A stretch of 64,000 nucleotides of DNA, taken from positions 5,518,001 to 5,582,000 of the forward strand of contig NZ_JBBPCL010000001.1 of assembly GCF_038039215.1 (NCBI RefSeq). The letters run 5' to 3'. The position numbers and the translations under genes are program-made. The stretch is from Pseudonocardia sp. T1-2H (GTDB lineage: Bacteria; Actinomycetota; Actinomycetes; Mycobacteriales; Pseudonocardiaceae). Below, piece after piece: positions 54,121 to 62,975 of the stretch; the stretch's first letter is position 1; each line of letters starts with the position of its first letter. The notes under the pieces were generated by a model. It ran no database searches and was not told where the DNA came from. It saw only the letters and a list, made by a program, of their open reading frames with translations.

Positions 54121-55896
54121 GTGCCCCCACTGCGCAAAGTTCTCGTCGCCAACCGCGGAGAGATCGCCGTCCGGGTGATCCGCGCCGCGAAGGACGCAGG
54201 CCTTGCCAGTGTCGCCGTGTACGCGGACCCGGACCGTGACGCCCTGTTCGTCCGGCTCGCGGACGAGGCGTTCGCCCTGGGCGGCACCACGGCGGCGGAG
54301 TCGTACCTGGACTTCGACAAGGTCATCGGCGCTGCGAAGCAGGCCGACGCGGACGCGATCCACCCCGGCTACGGCTTCCTGAGCGAGAACGCGGACTTCG
54401 CGCAGGCGGTGATCGACGCCGGGATCACCTGGATCGGCCCGTCGCCGCAGTCGATCCGCGACCTCGGGGACAAGGTCACCGCCCGGCACATCGCCACCCG
54501 TGCGGGCGCCCCGCTCGTCCCCGGCACGAACGACCCGGTGTCCGGCGCGGACGAGGTGATCGAGTTCGCCAAGGAGCACGGCCTGCCCGTCGCGATCAAG
54601 GCGGCGTTCGGCGGCGGCGGCCGCGGCATGAAGGTCGCGCGCGAGGAGAAGGAGATCGCCGAGCTCTACGACTCGGCGGTCCGCGAGGCCACCTCGGCGT
54701 TCGGCCGCGGGGAGTGCTTCGTCGAGCGCTACCTGGACAAGCCCCGCCACGTCGAGACCCAGGTCCTGGCCGACCAGCACGGCAACGTGATCGTCGTCGG
54801 GACCCGGGACTGCTCCTTGCAGCGCCGGTTCCAGAAGCTGGTCGAGGAGGCGCCCGCGCCGTTCCTGACCGAGGAGCAGCGCAAGACGCTGTACACGGCG
54901 TCGAAGGCCATCGTGAAGGAGGCCGGCTACTACGGCGCCGGCACGGTCGAGTTCCTGATCGGCCAGGACGGCCTGATCACCTTCCTCGAGGTCAACACCC
55001 GGCTGCAGGTCGAGCACCCGGTGTCGGAGGAGACCTCCGGGCTGGACCTGGTGCGCGAGCAGTTCCGCATCGCCGAGGGCCTCGAGCTCAACCTGACCGA
55101 GGACCCGGAGCCGCGCGGGCACTCCATCGAGTTCCGGATCAACGGCGAGGACGCCGGCCGCAACTTCCTGCCCGCCCCCGGCACCGTCGAGTCGATCGCG
55201 TACCCGGCCGGCCCGGGCGTGCGCGTCGACGCCGGTGTGGAGGTCGGGTCCGTCGTCGGCGGCAACTTCGACTCGCTGCTGGCCAAGCTGATCGTCACCG
55301 GCTCGGACCGCGCGCAGGCCCTCGAGCGGTCCCGCCGCGCGCTGGCGGAGTTCCAGGTCGGCGGCATGGCGACCGTGCTGGAGTTCCACCGGCTCGTGGT
55401 GGAGGACCCGGCGTTCACCGCGGCGGAGGAGAAGGACTTCCTCGTCCACACCCGCTGGATCGAGACCGAGTGGGACAACACCGTCCCTCCGTTCGAGGGC
55501 GGCGCCGGGGCGGACGAGGAGACGGCGCCGCGGCAGTCCGTCGTCGTCGAGGTCGGCGGACGGCGCCTGGAGGTCTCCCTGCCCGGCGATCTCGCGCTCG
55601 GCGGCGGTAACGCCGGCGGCGGGGCGTCGGGGAAGGCCCCGCGCAAGCGCTCCGGGAAGGGCGGGGGCACGAAGGTCTCCGGCGACGCCGTGACCGCGCC
55701 GATGCAGGGCACGATCATCAAGGTCGCGGTCTCCGACGGCGACCAGGTCTCCGCCGGCGACCTGATCGTGGTGCTCGAGGCGATGAAGATGGAGAACCCC
55801 GTCACCGCCCACAAGGACGGCACCGTCACCGGCCTCTCCGCCGAGACGGGCTCCTCGATCACCCAGGGCACCGTCGTCTGCGAGATCAAGGAGTAG
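54121..55896 (+). CDS. accA3: Acyl-CoA carboxylase alpha subunit (biotin carboxylase and carrier)
   Basis: 591 residues. The biotin carboxylase part (about 1-450) starts [20 protein letters not shown], has the ATP loop [15 protein letters not shown] near 160, [18 protein letters not shown] near 290 and [12 protein letters not shown] Gly/Lys-rich linker (about 500-520) leads to the biotin carrier domain with the biotinylated lysine in [17 protein letters not shown] near 557. It carboxylates its own biotin with bicarbonate and ATP, then hands the carboxyl to AccD subunits such as AccD5. Biotin is attached by BirA. The GTG at 54121 follows GAGGAGAG. Confidence 0.96.
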   Translation: MPPLRKVLVANRGEIAVRVIRAAKDAGLASVAVYADPDRDALFVRLADEAFALGGTTAAESYLDFDKVIGAAKQADADAIHPGYGFLSENADFAQAVIDAGITWIGPSPQSIRDLGDKVTARHIATRAGAPLVPGTNDPVSGADEVIEFAKEHGLPVAIKAAFGGGGRGMKVAREEKEIAELYDSAVREATSAFGRGECFVERYLDKPRHVETQVLADQHGNVIVVGTRDCSLQRRFQKLVEEAPAPFLTEEQRKTLYTASKAIVKEAGYYGAGTVEFLIGQDGLITFLEVNTRLQVEHPVSEETSGLDLVREQFRIAEGLELNLTEDPEPRGHSIEFRINGEDAGRNFLPAPGTVESIAYPAGPGVRVDAGVEVGSVVGGNFDSLLAKLIVTGSDRAQALERSRRALAEFQVGGMATVLEFHRLVVEDPAFTAAEEKDFLVHTRWIETEWDNTVPPFEGGAGADEETAPRQSVVVEVGGRRLEVSLPGDLALGGGNAGGGASGKAPRKRSGKGGGTKVSGDAVTAPMQGTIIKVAVSDGDQVSAGDLIVVLEAMKMENPVTAHKDGTVTGLSAETGSSITQGTVVCEIKE

Positions 55897-55908
55897 CGCT
55901 ACGCGCCC

Positions 55909-55948
55909 GTGCGCGGTAATCGTTGCCAGGGCGACGATTACCGCGCAC
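55909..55948. terminator. 15-bp perfect inverted repeat after accA3
   Basis: Arms GTGCGCGGTAATCGT (55909-55923) and its exact complement (55934-55948) with a 10-nt loop. It begins 13 bp after the accA3 stop and ends 13 bp before the GNAT start, so it may terminate accA3 or serve as an operator for the GNAT gene. The arms contain an unusually AT-rich GGTAATCGT. Confidence 0.6.
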
Positions 55949-55961
55949 GACCGGACCGATC

Positions 55962-56507
55962 ATGGAACCCGTCGAGATCAACGCCGGCACCTGGTACCTG
56001 CGCGCCCTGCGCCACGACGACCGGGTCTCCGACGTCCCGGCCGTGCTGGAGTCCGCCCGGGACCCGGAGATCCTGCGCTGGCGACACCGCCCCGCGCCGA
56101 CGCCGGAGGCCGCCGTTCTCCACATCGCCGAGCGCGACGCCGCCTGGCGGGAGGACCGCGCCTGCTCCTGGGCCGTCTGCGAGCCGACGACCGGGGAGAT
56201 GCTCGGCGAGGTCGCGTTCGCGCACCTGGACCTCGCCATGGGCGTCGCCGAGGCGACCTGCTGGGCGCTCCCCCGCGCCCGCGGCCGCGGCATGATCACC
56301 ACGGCGTTGTCCGCGGTGCTCCGCTTCGGCTTCGGCGGGCTGGGCCTGGACCGGGTCTCCTACGCGTGGGCGGTCGACAACGACGCGTCCGCGCGGGTCG
56401 CCGAGAGGTGTGGCTTCACGGTCGAGGGCACCCAGCGTTCCGCCTGGGTCGTCGACGGCCGACGGGTCGACTGTGTGATGGCCGGCAGGCTCGCCTCGGA
56501 CCGTTGA
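55962..56507 (+). CDS. GNAT-family N-acetyltransferase
   Basis: 181 residues, RimJ/RimL-like. WYLRALRHDDRVSDVPAV at the N-terminus, the acetyl-CoA pyrophosphate loop CWALPRARGRGMITTALSAV near 107-125 (R-G-R-G-M variant), GLDRVSYAWAVDNDASARVA and a C-terminal CGFTVEGTQRSAWVVDGRRV are typical of enzymes that acetylate protein N-termini or small amines. No specific substrate is evident. ATG at 55962 sits just after a perfect inverted repeat. 56508-56739 downstream is non-coding. Confidence 0.88.
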   Translation: MEPVEINAGTWYLRALRHDDRVSDVPAVLESARDPEILRWRHRPAPTPEAAVLHIAERDAAWREDRACSWAVCEPTTGEMLGEVAFAHLDLAMGVAEATCWALPRARGRGMITTALSAVLRFGFGGLGLDRVSYAWAVDNDASARVAERCGFTVEGTQRSAWVVDGRRVDCVMAGRLASDR

Positions 56508-56739
56508 CGACGGCCCGGCCCGCCGATTAGCGTCGTTCCCCGCCAGGCCAGTTCCACAGCACGCCACCGTGTGCTGAACAAGTGCACAGTGGACAGCAGT
56601 GATGTTTCCCGTGTGAGTACGACCACGGGGCCCGGTTCGTTTCCGCCACGCGGAGCTGACCGCGCCGCGGATCCCGCTCGTCACGCCGGCCCAGCCGCGT
56701 CGCGAGCACGTCCCCTCACTTCGGCGACTTGGATCCGTC

Positions 56740-57213
56740 ATGCCCCCCGAGACCCTGTACGTCACGACCCACATCCACACCGACGGCCCGATCCCCGGGC
56801 CCCACTCCCTGCTCACCCTGGCCTCGGCCGCGCACGCCGCGTCCGGAGCCCTGACCAGTACCTTCACCGCCAACCTGCGGGAACTCCCCGGCGCCACCCT
56901 GCACCCGGCCGCGCTCACGAACTGGCGCACCCGGGCGGAGGACTGGCTCACGACCCGCCGGGCCGCCAAGCCCCCGGCACTCGTCGCCGCCGCGTACGCG
57001 CGGTGGGTGTCGCAACTGCCGGGGCCGGCCGTGTTCGTCTCGGACCCCGACGAGCCCGACCACCATTTCTGCTTCTGGTACCTGCACCGCTTCGCCGGGC
57101 AATGGCCTTTCGCCCGGAGCACGACGACGGCGGACGCGGCTGCTCCCGGCCGGTTCGCGGCCGAGACGCTCTGCGCGCTGTCCGGCTGCCGCGCCCTCGT
57201 GCCGGCCGGCTGA
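56740..57213 (+). CDS. Degenerate DEDDh exonuclease-like protein
   Basis: 157 residues resembling the RNase T/exonuclease fold of actinobacterial 3'-5' exonucleases: TDGPIPGPHSLLTLASAAH, TFTANLRELPGATLHPAAL, WRTRAEDWLTTRRAAKPPA, VFVSDP and FCFWYLHRFAGQWPF line up with family blocks. The catalytic D-x-E of motif I is replaced by H-x-H (THIHTDGP), and the chain ends before motif III. It is therefore likely inactive as a nuclease, or a repurposed fold. ATG at 56740, no clear ribosome site. A strong terminator follows. Confidence 0.7.
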   Translation: MPPETLYVTTHIHTDGPIPGPHSLLTLASAAHAASGALTSTFTANLRELPGATLHPAALTNWRTRAEDWLTTRRAAKPPALVAAAYARWVSQLPGPAVFVSDPDEPDHHFCFWYLHRFAGQWPFARSTTTADAAAPGRFAAETLCALSGCRALVPAG

Positions 57214-57225
57214 GCAGGCAGGACG

Positions 57226-57266
57226 ACGACGAGAGCCCCGCCGGACCCCGGCGGGGCTCTCGTCGT
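57226..57266 (+). terminator. Strong hairpin terminator
   Basis: A perfect 19-bp stem (57226-57244 and 57248-57266, ending CCGG/CCGG around an ACC loop), 13 bp after the exonuclease-like gene. Only two T residues follow, typical of actinobacterial terminators. Confidence 0.85.
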
Positions 57267-57338
57267 TCCCGGGACTCCCCCGAGCCCCCAGGACCCGCGA
57301 ATCGGGCTCCCCGGCACCGATCCGCGTCGCTTTCACCC

Positions 57339-57479
57339 GCGAGTCGCGCTCCCAGACCGCGCGAGTCGCGCTCCCAGACCACGCGAGTCGCGGTCCCAGA
57401 CCGGGCGAGTCGCGGTCCCAGACCGGGCGAGTCGCGCTCCCAGACCGGGCGAGTCGCGGTCGCAGGCCGCGCGAGCCGC
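57339..57479 (+). repeat. 22-bp repeat array C, seven units, plus sense
   Basis: Cores GCGAGTCGC (last GCGAGCCGC) start at 57339, 57361, 57383, 57405, 57427, 57449 and 57471, exactly 22 bp apart; spacers are near-identical (GCTCCCAGACC, GGTCCCAGACC). A lone GCGAATCGG lies at 57298. It follows the terminator and ends 11 bp from the 3' end of the convergent small membrane protein gene. Confidence 0.88.
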
Positions 57480-57489
57480 GGTCGATTCG

Positions 57490-57834
57490 TCAGCCGTGCG
57501 GCCGCAGCTCCGGGCGCTTCGCCACCGCACCCGCCACACCGGCGACGACCGTGATCCCCGCCAGCAGGATCGTGAGCAGTCCGAACCCGCCGATCAGCAG
57601 GCTGAGCCCGGCGGACACCGCACCGACCGCGAGACCGGTCCGGGCGACGGCCGAGCCGTGCATCCCGCGGGTCACGAGCCGCGCCGCGCCGGCCGTGAGC
57701 GCGATCGCGATCACCGCGGGCAGGAGCGGGACGTCAGGCAGGAACCAGAACAGGACGTCGTCGGTCAGCTGTGCGGCGGCACCCGCCACCAGCACGGGGA
57801 CGACGGGGACACCGGTGCGGACGGGAGTGGTCAT
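57490..57834 (-). CDS. Small hydrophobic membrane protein, unknown function
   Basis: 114 residues with four likely membrane helices (PVVPVLVAGAAAQLT, FLPDVPLLPAVIAIALTAGA, TGLAVGAVSAGLSLLIGGFG, LTILLAGITVVAGVAGAVA) and a short basic tail. I recognise no family. Codon usage and GC-rich third positions support coding, and the frame has no competitor of similar hydrophobic pattern. ATG at 57834. It lies between lpdA and a repeat array and is probably monocistronic. Confidence 0.65.
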   Translation of the reverse strand: MTTPVRTGVPVVPVLVAGAAAQLTDDVLFWFLPDVPLLPAVIAIALTAGAARLVTRGMHGSAVARTGLAVGAVSAGLSLLIGGFGLLTILLAGITVVAGVAGAVAKRPELRPHG

Positions 57835-57912
57835 GGGTACGAGCTTGCCGCGCCCGTTCGCCCCCGGTATCAGGGAAACCCCTGAGCCGACCCCGGGGTT
57901 CCGCGGGCGACC

Positions 57913-59313
57913 TCAGTCGAGGTCGGAGTGCTGCATGAGCTGGCGGCCCGCCTCGGTGATCGACCCCGAGAGCGACGGGTAGACCGAGAAGGTGTGCGCC
58001 AGGTCGTCGACGCCGAGGCCGTTCTGCACGGCCATCGCGATCGGCAGGATCAGCTCGCTCGCCACCGGCGCCACGACGACACCGCCGATCACCACGCCCG
58101 ACGCGGGCCGGCAGAACAGCTTGACGAACCCGCGGCGCAGGCCGCGCATCTTGGCCCGGGGGTTGGTGGTCAGCGGGAGCATCACGGTCCGTGCCGGGAC
58201 CTCCCCCGCGTCGATCGCGCGCTGGCTGATGCCGACGGTCGCGATCTCCGGGCGGGTGAAGACATTGCCCGCGACGGTGCGCAGCCGGATCGGCGCGACG
58301 CCCTCGCCGAGTGCGTGCCACATCGCGATCCGGCCCTGCATCGCCGCGACGGACGCGAGCATCAGCAGACCCGTGCAGTCCCCGGCCGCGTAGACGCCCG
58401 GGACGGACGTGCGGGACACCCGGTCCACGGGGATGAACCCGCTGCGGTCCGGCTCGATCCCGACCTTCTCCAGGCCGAGGTCACCGGTGTTCGGGACCGA
58501 CCCGACGGTCATCAGGGCGTGCGAGCCGCGGATCGTCTCACCGTCGGCGAGGGTCACCACGACCTCCTCGCCGTCGCGCAGCACGGACTCCGCCCGCGCC
58601 TTCGGCACGATCCGCACGCCGCGCTCGGTGAACACGTCCTCCAGCACGGCGGCCGCGTCCGCGTCCTCGCCGGGCAGCACGCGGTCCCGGCTGGAGATCA
58701 GCGTGACCTGGCAGCCCAGCTCGACGTACGCGGAGACGAACTCCGCGCCCGTGACCCCGGATCCGACGACGATCAGGTGCTCGGGCAGCGCGGGCAGGTC
58801 GTAGAGCTGGCGCCAGGTGAGGATGCGCTCGCCGTCCGGGCGGGCCGAGTCCAGCACGCGCGGGGTGGCCCCGGTGGCGATCAGCACGACGTCCGCGGGG
58901 AGCTCCTCGGTCTCGCCGTTGGTCAGCGTCGCCTCGACGAGGTGCGGCGCCTTCCCGCCGGCCTCGAGGAAGCGGGCGGTGCCGTTGAGGATCCGCACGC
59001 CGTCGCTCTCGACGCGGTTGCGGATGTCCGCGGACTGGGCCAGCGCGAGGCCCTTGACCCGGCCGTTCACCTTCGGCAGGTCGACGCCCGCGGTGTTGCG
59101 GTCCAGCAGGACGCCGAGGTCCTCGGCGCGGTGCAGGTCCACGCGGACCGCCGCGGAGGAGATGAAGGTCTTCGAGGGGACACAGTCGTGGATGACACAG
59201 GCGCCGCCCATGCCGTCCTGCTCCACGATCGTCACGTCGCTGCCGTGCTGGGCCGCGACGAGCGCCGCCTCGTAGCCGGCGGGCCCCCCACCCATGATCA
59301 CGATGCGGGTCAC
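57913..59313 (-). CDS. lpdA: NAD(P)H-quinone dehydrogenase, LpdA-type flavoprotein disulfide reductase
   Basis: 466 residues. FAD-binding TRIVIMGGGPAGYEAALVAA, CVIHDCVPSKTFISS near 38-52, NAD(P)-binding HLIVVGSGVTGAEFVSAYVE near 175 and the FAD motif VPGVYAAGDCTGLL near 312. The C-terminal catalytic His-Glu pair of lipoamide dehydrogenases is absent: the loop reads FSVYPSLSGS. Unlike the mycobacterial LpdA I recall, both redox cysteines (CxxxxC) are kept. The family reduces quinones with NAD(P)H. GTG at 59313 has GGAGGG upstream. Confidence 0.92.
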   Translation of the reverse strand: MTRIVIMGGGPAGYEAALVAAQHGSDVTIVEQDGMGGACVIHDCVPSKTFISSAAVRVDLHRAEDLGVLLDRNTAGVDLPKVNGRVKGLALAQSADIRNRVESDGVRILNGTARFLEAGGKAPHLVEATLTNGETEELPADVVLIATGATPRVLDSARPDGERILTWRQLYDLPALPEHLIVVGSGVTGAEFVSAYVELGCQVTLISSRDRVLPGEDADAAAVLEDVFTERGVRIVPKARAESVLRDGEEVVVTLADGETIRGSHALMTVGSVPNTGDLGLEKVGIEPDRSGFIPVDRVSRTSVPGVYAAGDCTGLLMLASVAAMQGRIAMWHALGEGVAPIRLRTVAGNVFTRPEIATVGISQRAIDAGEVPARTVMLPLTTNPRAKMRGLRRGFVKLFCRPASGVVIGGVVVAPVASELILPIAMAVQNGLGVDDLAHTFSVYPSLSGSITEAGRQLMQHSDLD

Positions 59314-59425
59314 GTGCCGCCCTCCGAAACAAGTCTGCGGATCGATACAGCCGGGTCGACCGGCCCGACATACCGTACGCGCGTCCCGTGATCCGCCCGG
59401 CGGTACCCAGCGGCGTCGGCACCGA

Positions 59426-59431
59426 TACCCT
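59426..59431 (+). promoter_or_regulatory. -10 box of leaderless cyclotransferase-fold gene
   Basis: TACCCT ends 6 nt before the GTG at 59438. Confidence 0.55.
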
Positions 59432-59437
59432 GTGTCC

Positions 59438-59887
59438 GTGCCCCTGTACGCCGCCTACGGGTCGAACATGGATCCGCAGCAGATGAAGGAGCGTGCCCCG
59501 CACTCGCCGATGGCGGGCACGGGGTGGCTCGTCGACTGGCGGCTGACCTTCGGCGGGGAGGACTACGCCTGGGAGGGCGCGCTCTCCACCGTGGTCGAGA
59601 GCCCCGGCTCCCAGGTCTTCGTCGTGATCTACGACGTGCCGGAGCACGACGCCGCCCAGCTGGACCGCTGGGAGGGTGGCGAGCTCGGCCTGCACAAGAA
59701 GCTGCGGCTGCGCGTGCAGACCATGGAGGGCAGCGTGCTCGCCTGGATCTACGTGCTGGACGCGTACGAGGGCGGCCTGCCGTCGGCCCGCTACCTCGGC
59801 GTGATCGCGGACGCCGCCGAGGCCGCCGGCGCCCCCGCGGACTACGTCACCGAGCTGCGCAGCCGGCCGAGCCGCAAGTCCCTGTAA
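59438..59887 (+). CDS. Gamma-glutamylcyclotransferase-fold protein (Rv3304-like)
   Basis: 149 residues. PLYAAYGSNMDPQQMKERAP is the opening YGSN motif of the fold, with a binding loop for the gamma-glutamyl moiety; WLVDWRLTFGGEDYAWEGAL and YDVPEHDAAQLDRWEG follow, the latter holding the usual catalytic glutamate/aspartate region. It may process gamma-glutamyl compounds, though actinobacterial members are uncharacterised. Divergent from lpdA, as in mycobacteria. The leaderless GTG is chosen by promoter spacing. A 22-bp repeat array begins 17 bp after the stop. Confidence 0.88.
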   Translation: MPLYAAYGSNMDPQQMKERAPHSPMAGTGWLVDWRLTFGGEDYAWEGALSTVVESPGSQVFVVIYDVPEHDAAQLDRWEGGELGLHKKLRLRVQTMEGSVLAWIYVLDAYEGGLPSARYLGVIADAAEAAGAPADYVTELRSRPSRKSL

Positions 59888-59903
59888 GCGACCCCGAGAT
59901 TCC

Positions 59904-60057
59904 GCGAGTCGCGCTCCAAGACCGCGCGAGTCGCGACCTGAGACGGCGCGAGTCGGGCTCTGAGACCCGGCGAGTCGCGACCGGCAGCCCCGCGAGTCGC
60001 GATCTGAAGCCGGGCGAGTCGCGCTCTGAAGCCGGGCGAGTCGTGATCTCGCCTCGT
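59904..60057 (+). repeat. 22-bp repeat array D, seven units, plus sense
   Basis: Cores GCGAGTCG start at 59904, 59926, 59948, 59970, 59992, 60014 and 60036, exactly 22 bp apart; spacers vary more (CGCTCCAAGACC, CGACCTGAGACG, CGATCTGAAGCC). It lies between the 3' ends of two convergent genes and reads in the sense of the plus-strand gene. Confidence 0.88.
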
Positions 60058-60073
60058 TGCGGCTCCCGCCGGC

Positions 60074-61024
60074 TCATCCGGCCTTCTCCCGGTGACGCTG
60101 TCCGCGCAGCACTCCCGGTCGCCGCCGCAGGACCAGACCGCGCCGGCGGAACGCCTCGTCCAGCGCGCACTCCACCCGGTAGAGCGATCCGAGGTCGTCC
60201 GTTCCGGCACGGACGACGATCCAGCCGCTGCGTTCGAGCGCGGCCTGGCGCGTCCGATCCGCGCCCTCCCTGCCGAGATGTGCCAGGTAGCCGTCGTACT
60301 CGAGGGCGATCCGGTACTCCGGCCAGGCGAGGTCGAGCCGGAAGATCTGCCGGCCGTCACGGTCGTCGAACGACCAGTTGACCTCCGGTGCCGGAAACCC
60401 GACGTCCACGAGGTGGAAGAGCATCCAGCTCTCCGGCGGGGACTCCGCTCGTCCCGTCCCGAGTTCGAGCAGACGGGTGGCACGTCTGCGCCCACGCGGA
60501 TCCGCGCGGCGGGCGAGCTCGTCGCCGATCCGCCGACGTAGGCCTTCCCGCCCTGCGTCGCCGGCCAGGCCGAGAGCCTGGTCGAGCACCGCGAGCGCAT
60601 CCTGCGGCCGATCCCGGCACAGTAGGTCCGACAGCACCGGTTCCAGCCTCAGCGAGGGAAGACCGGCGACCTCGTCGCGGTCCTCGTCGGCAGGGCGGCC
60701 GTTGTGCGCCACGAGCCCTGCCCGGGCTCGGAGCCAGTGGCCGTACGGGACGAGCAGGTGCACGGGCAGCGGGGGCACGGCCGTGCAGCCGTGAAGGTGC
60801 GCTGCGGTCCGGCCGGTCACGAGCGCGTCCGGGCCGGCGTAGCGGAGGGCGGCAGCGATCACGGTGAGCGGTTCCGCAGCCCGGGACGCCTCGATGAGGA
60901 CTCCCGGCCACGCCGCACACCACTGCCCTGACTCGACGGCGCGACGGACGGCACTGCGCCCGAGCGCGTCGATCGCGGCGGCACGGCGACAGGCGCCGTA
61001 CAGCCTCACGGTCTCGTGGGTCAT
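60074..61024 (-). CDS. AbiEi-like / DUF559-type protein with PD-(D/E)xK nuclease fold
   Basis: 316 residues. N-terminal AbiEi-like winged-helix region (SAVRRAVESGQWCAAWPGVL, TGRTAAHLHGC) and C-terminal endonuclease-like domain (PESWMLFHLVDVGFPAPEVN, RLDLAWPEYRIALEYDGYLA, GWIVVRAGTDDL), where the E, D and E-Y-D-G residues form the PD-(D/E)xK core. Proteins of this design are abundant and scattered in actinomycetes, often mobile; no partner toxin is adjacent. Function unknown. ATG at 61024 with GAGGGC upstream. Confidence 0.85.
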   Translation of the reverse strand: MTHETVRLYGACRRAAAIDALGRSAVRRAVESGQWCAAWPGVLIEASRAAEPLTVIAAALRYAGPDALVTGRTAAHLHGCTAVPPLPVHLLVPYGHWLRARAGLVAHNGRPADEDRDEVAGLPSLRLEPVLSDLLCRDRPQDALAVLDQALGLAGDAGREGLRRRIGDELARRADPRGRRRATRLLELGTGRAESPPESWMLFHLVDVGFPAPEVNWSFDDRDGRQIFRLDLAWPEYRIALEYDGYLAHLGREGADRTRQAALERSGWIVVRAGTDDLGSLYRVECALDEAFRRRGLVLRRRPGVLRGQRHREKAG

Positions 61025-61159
61025 GCCCTCGACACTGAAGGCAGAACGGCTGGTCGGCGGGAGAAGCCATGATCCTGTGGATGAACCGCGGCCGCTGTGG
61101 ACAACCTCGCTTCGGCGGTGCGGAGCAGCCCCGGATGCCGCCCTCCCGGGCCTACGATG

Positions 61160-61344
61160 CGGCTCGCGCCGGCTTGAGATCCCGACTCGCCGGGCCGGAG
61201 ATCCCGACTCGCCAGGCCGCTGGCACCGACTCGCGCGGCCTCACATCGCGACTCGCGCGGTCTCACATCGCGACTCGCGCGGTCTCACATCGCGACTCGC
61301 GCGGCCTCACATCGCGACTCGCGCGGCCTCACATCGCGACTCGC
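61160..61344 (-). repeat. 22-bp repeat array E, nine units, minus sense
   Basis: Cores CGACTCGC (first CGGCTCGC) start at 61160, 61183, 61205, 61227, 61249, 61271, 61293, 61315 and 61337; all intervals are 22 bp but the first (23). The last five units are almost identical, with TCACAT in the spacer. On the minus strand it reads GCGAGTCG starting 22 bp after the stop of the M20 gene. Confidence 0.9.
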
Positions 61345-61365
61345 GGGGTCGGCGGGGCCGGGTGC

Positions 61366-62598
61366 TTACGCCAGGGCGGAGAGGGCTGCGTTGATCAGGA
61401 CCCGGACCCCCACGGGGAGGGCGCGCTCGTCGAGGTCGAACGTGGACTGGTGGATGTCCTTCATCGGGCCCACCCCCGGCCATACGCCGAGCCGCGCCAT
61501 CGCGCCCGGGACCTTCTCCAGGTACCAGGCGAAGTCCTCGCCGCCGCTGGACTGCTCGGTGTCCGCCGCCGCGTCGAGCCCGCCGAGGGTGATCGCGGCG
61601 TCCCGGAGCATGCCCGAGCTGACCGCGTCGTTGACCACGGGCGGGACACCGCGGGTGTAGTCGATGACGTACCCGACGCCGAGCGGCGCGAGGACGGCGG
61701 CGACGAGTGACCGGAACTTCTCCTCGATGCCCGCCCATGTGTCGTGGTCCGCGGTGCGCAGCGTGCCGCGCAGGACCCCGGACTGCGGGATCGCGTTCGC
61801 CGCCTCGCCGGACTGGACCGCACCCCAGACCAGGACCGTGCCGGAGCGCGGGTCCACGTGACGGGTGAGCAGGAGCGGCAGCTGGGTGATCAGCAGGCCC
61901 AGCGCCTCCACCAGGTCCGCCGTGAGGTGGGGGCGGGCGGTGTGCCCGCCGGGCGAGGTCAGCCGGACCTCGACGACGTCGCACGCCGAGGTGATCGGCC
62001 CGACCCGGGTGCCGAGCTTGCCGACCTCCAGGCGCGGGTCGCAGTGCAGCGCGAAGATCCGCTCCACGCCCTCCATGGCGCCGTCCGCGACCACGTCGAG
62101 CGCGCCGCCGGGCTGGATCTCCTCGGCGGGCTGGAACACCAGCCGGACGCGGCCGGGCAGCGACGGCGCCGACGCGAGCGCCAGGCCCGCCCCGAGGACC
62201 ATCGCCGTGTGCGCGTCGTGCCCGCAGGCGTGCATGACGTTCGGGGTGCAGGAGGCGAACGGGAGACCCGTCTCCTCCTGCAGCGGAAGCGCGTCGAGGT
62301 CCGCGCGCAGCGCCACGCAGCGCTCGCCGTACCCGACGTCGCAGACCAGGCCCGTACCCCCGGGAAGCGTGCGCGGTTCGAGGCCCGCCGCCAGCAGCGT
62401 GCGGGCGATCATCGCCGTGGTCCGGTGCTCGGCGCGGCCGAGCTCAGGATCGGCGTGCAGCAGGCGACGCCAGGTGACGAGGTCGTCCCTGCTGCTCGCG
62501 AGCCAGGTGTCGAGCCACGCGGGCCCGGTGCCGGCACCGAGATCGGTGACGGGGCCGTCGGGGCCGGAAAGCTCTGGGCGCGCCTGCAGCACGGTCAT
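61366..62598 (-). CDS. M20-family amidohydrolase (AmiA1/AmiB1-like)
   Basis: 410 residues. Metal-dependent peptidase/amidohydrolase: LRRLLHADPELGRAEHRTTA region opens the catalytic domain, LRADLDALPLQEETG and HACGHDAHTAMVLGAG carry metal ligands, FQPAEEIQPGGA holds the catalytic glutamates, and GGHTARPH begins the dimerisation domain (about 210-320); SGGEDFAWYLEKVPGAM is the C-terminal metal histidine/glutamate region. It should release an amino acid from an N-acyl or gamma-linked conjugate. ATG at 62598 fits the family start; ATG at 62655 is the longer option. Confidence 0.9.
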   Translation of the reverse strand: MTVLQARPELSGPDGPVTDLGAGTGPAWLDTWLASSRDDLVTWRRLLHADPELGRAEHRTTAMIARTLLAAGLEPRTLPGGTGLVCDVGYGERCVALRADLDALPLQEETGLPFASCTPNVMHACGHDAHTAMVLGAGLALASAPSLPGRVRLVFQPAEEIQPGGALDVVADGAMEGVERIFALHCDPRLEVGKLGTRVGPITSACDVVEVRLTSPGGHTARPHLTADLVEALGLLITQLPLLLTRHVDPRSGTVLVWGAVQSGEAANAIPQSGVLRGTLRTADHDTWAGIEEKFRSLVAAVLAPLGVGYVIDYTRGVPPVVNDAVSSGMLRDAAITLGGLDAAADTEQSSGGEDFAWYLEKVPGAMARLGVWPGVGPMKDIHQSTFDLDERALPVGVRVLINAALSALA

Positions 62599-62975
62599 CG
62601 AGCCCCACCGGCCCGGACCACCCCGCTCGGGCTCTTCGCTCTTTCCTGCATGCACCCATGGTGCTCACCCGGACAGCGGTGTACCAACCCGAAACCGGCA
62701 CTTCAGGGGGTCGCGCGCCGAGGGGTCGGCGACCTGCTGCGGGCGGGCGGGAAGCCGGTGGCGAACGGTCAGTGCCGAGTGCGACGAACGGACTACGCGG
62801 CCGCTCGTCGCCCTGCGAACGGTCCCTCCGGCCGTCACCGACTGTACCCGAGCACTTCCGCTACGCGTCCGTTCGGGGTCGGGCGAGGCGCGGCGGAGCC
62901 TCCATCCGGCCGTCTCCCGGGGCCTGGACCGGGGCAGTTGCCGGAGCGTGACGTCCGCCGGGGACAATGGCCGCC
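62599..62975. other. Divergent intergenic region between M20 gene and kinase gene, 377 bp
   Basis: No gene was supported. If the longer M20 start at 62655 is used the gap shortens. It should hold both promoters; a GACAAT element at 62963-62968 lies 7 nt before the kinase GTG. Confidence 0.45.

Noticed and set aside
61160..61344. Repeat array as transposon end or attachment site
   Set aside because: No transposase, target duplication or integrase nearby; the same unit recurs at five other gene ends.
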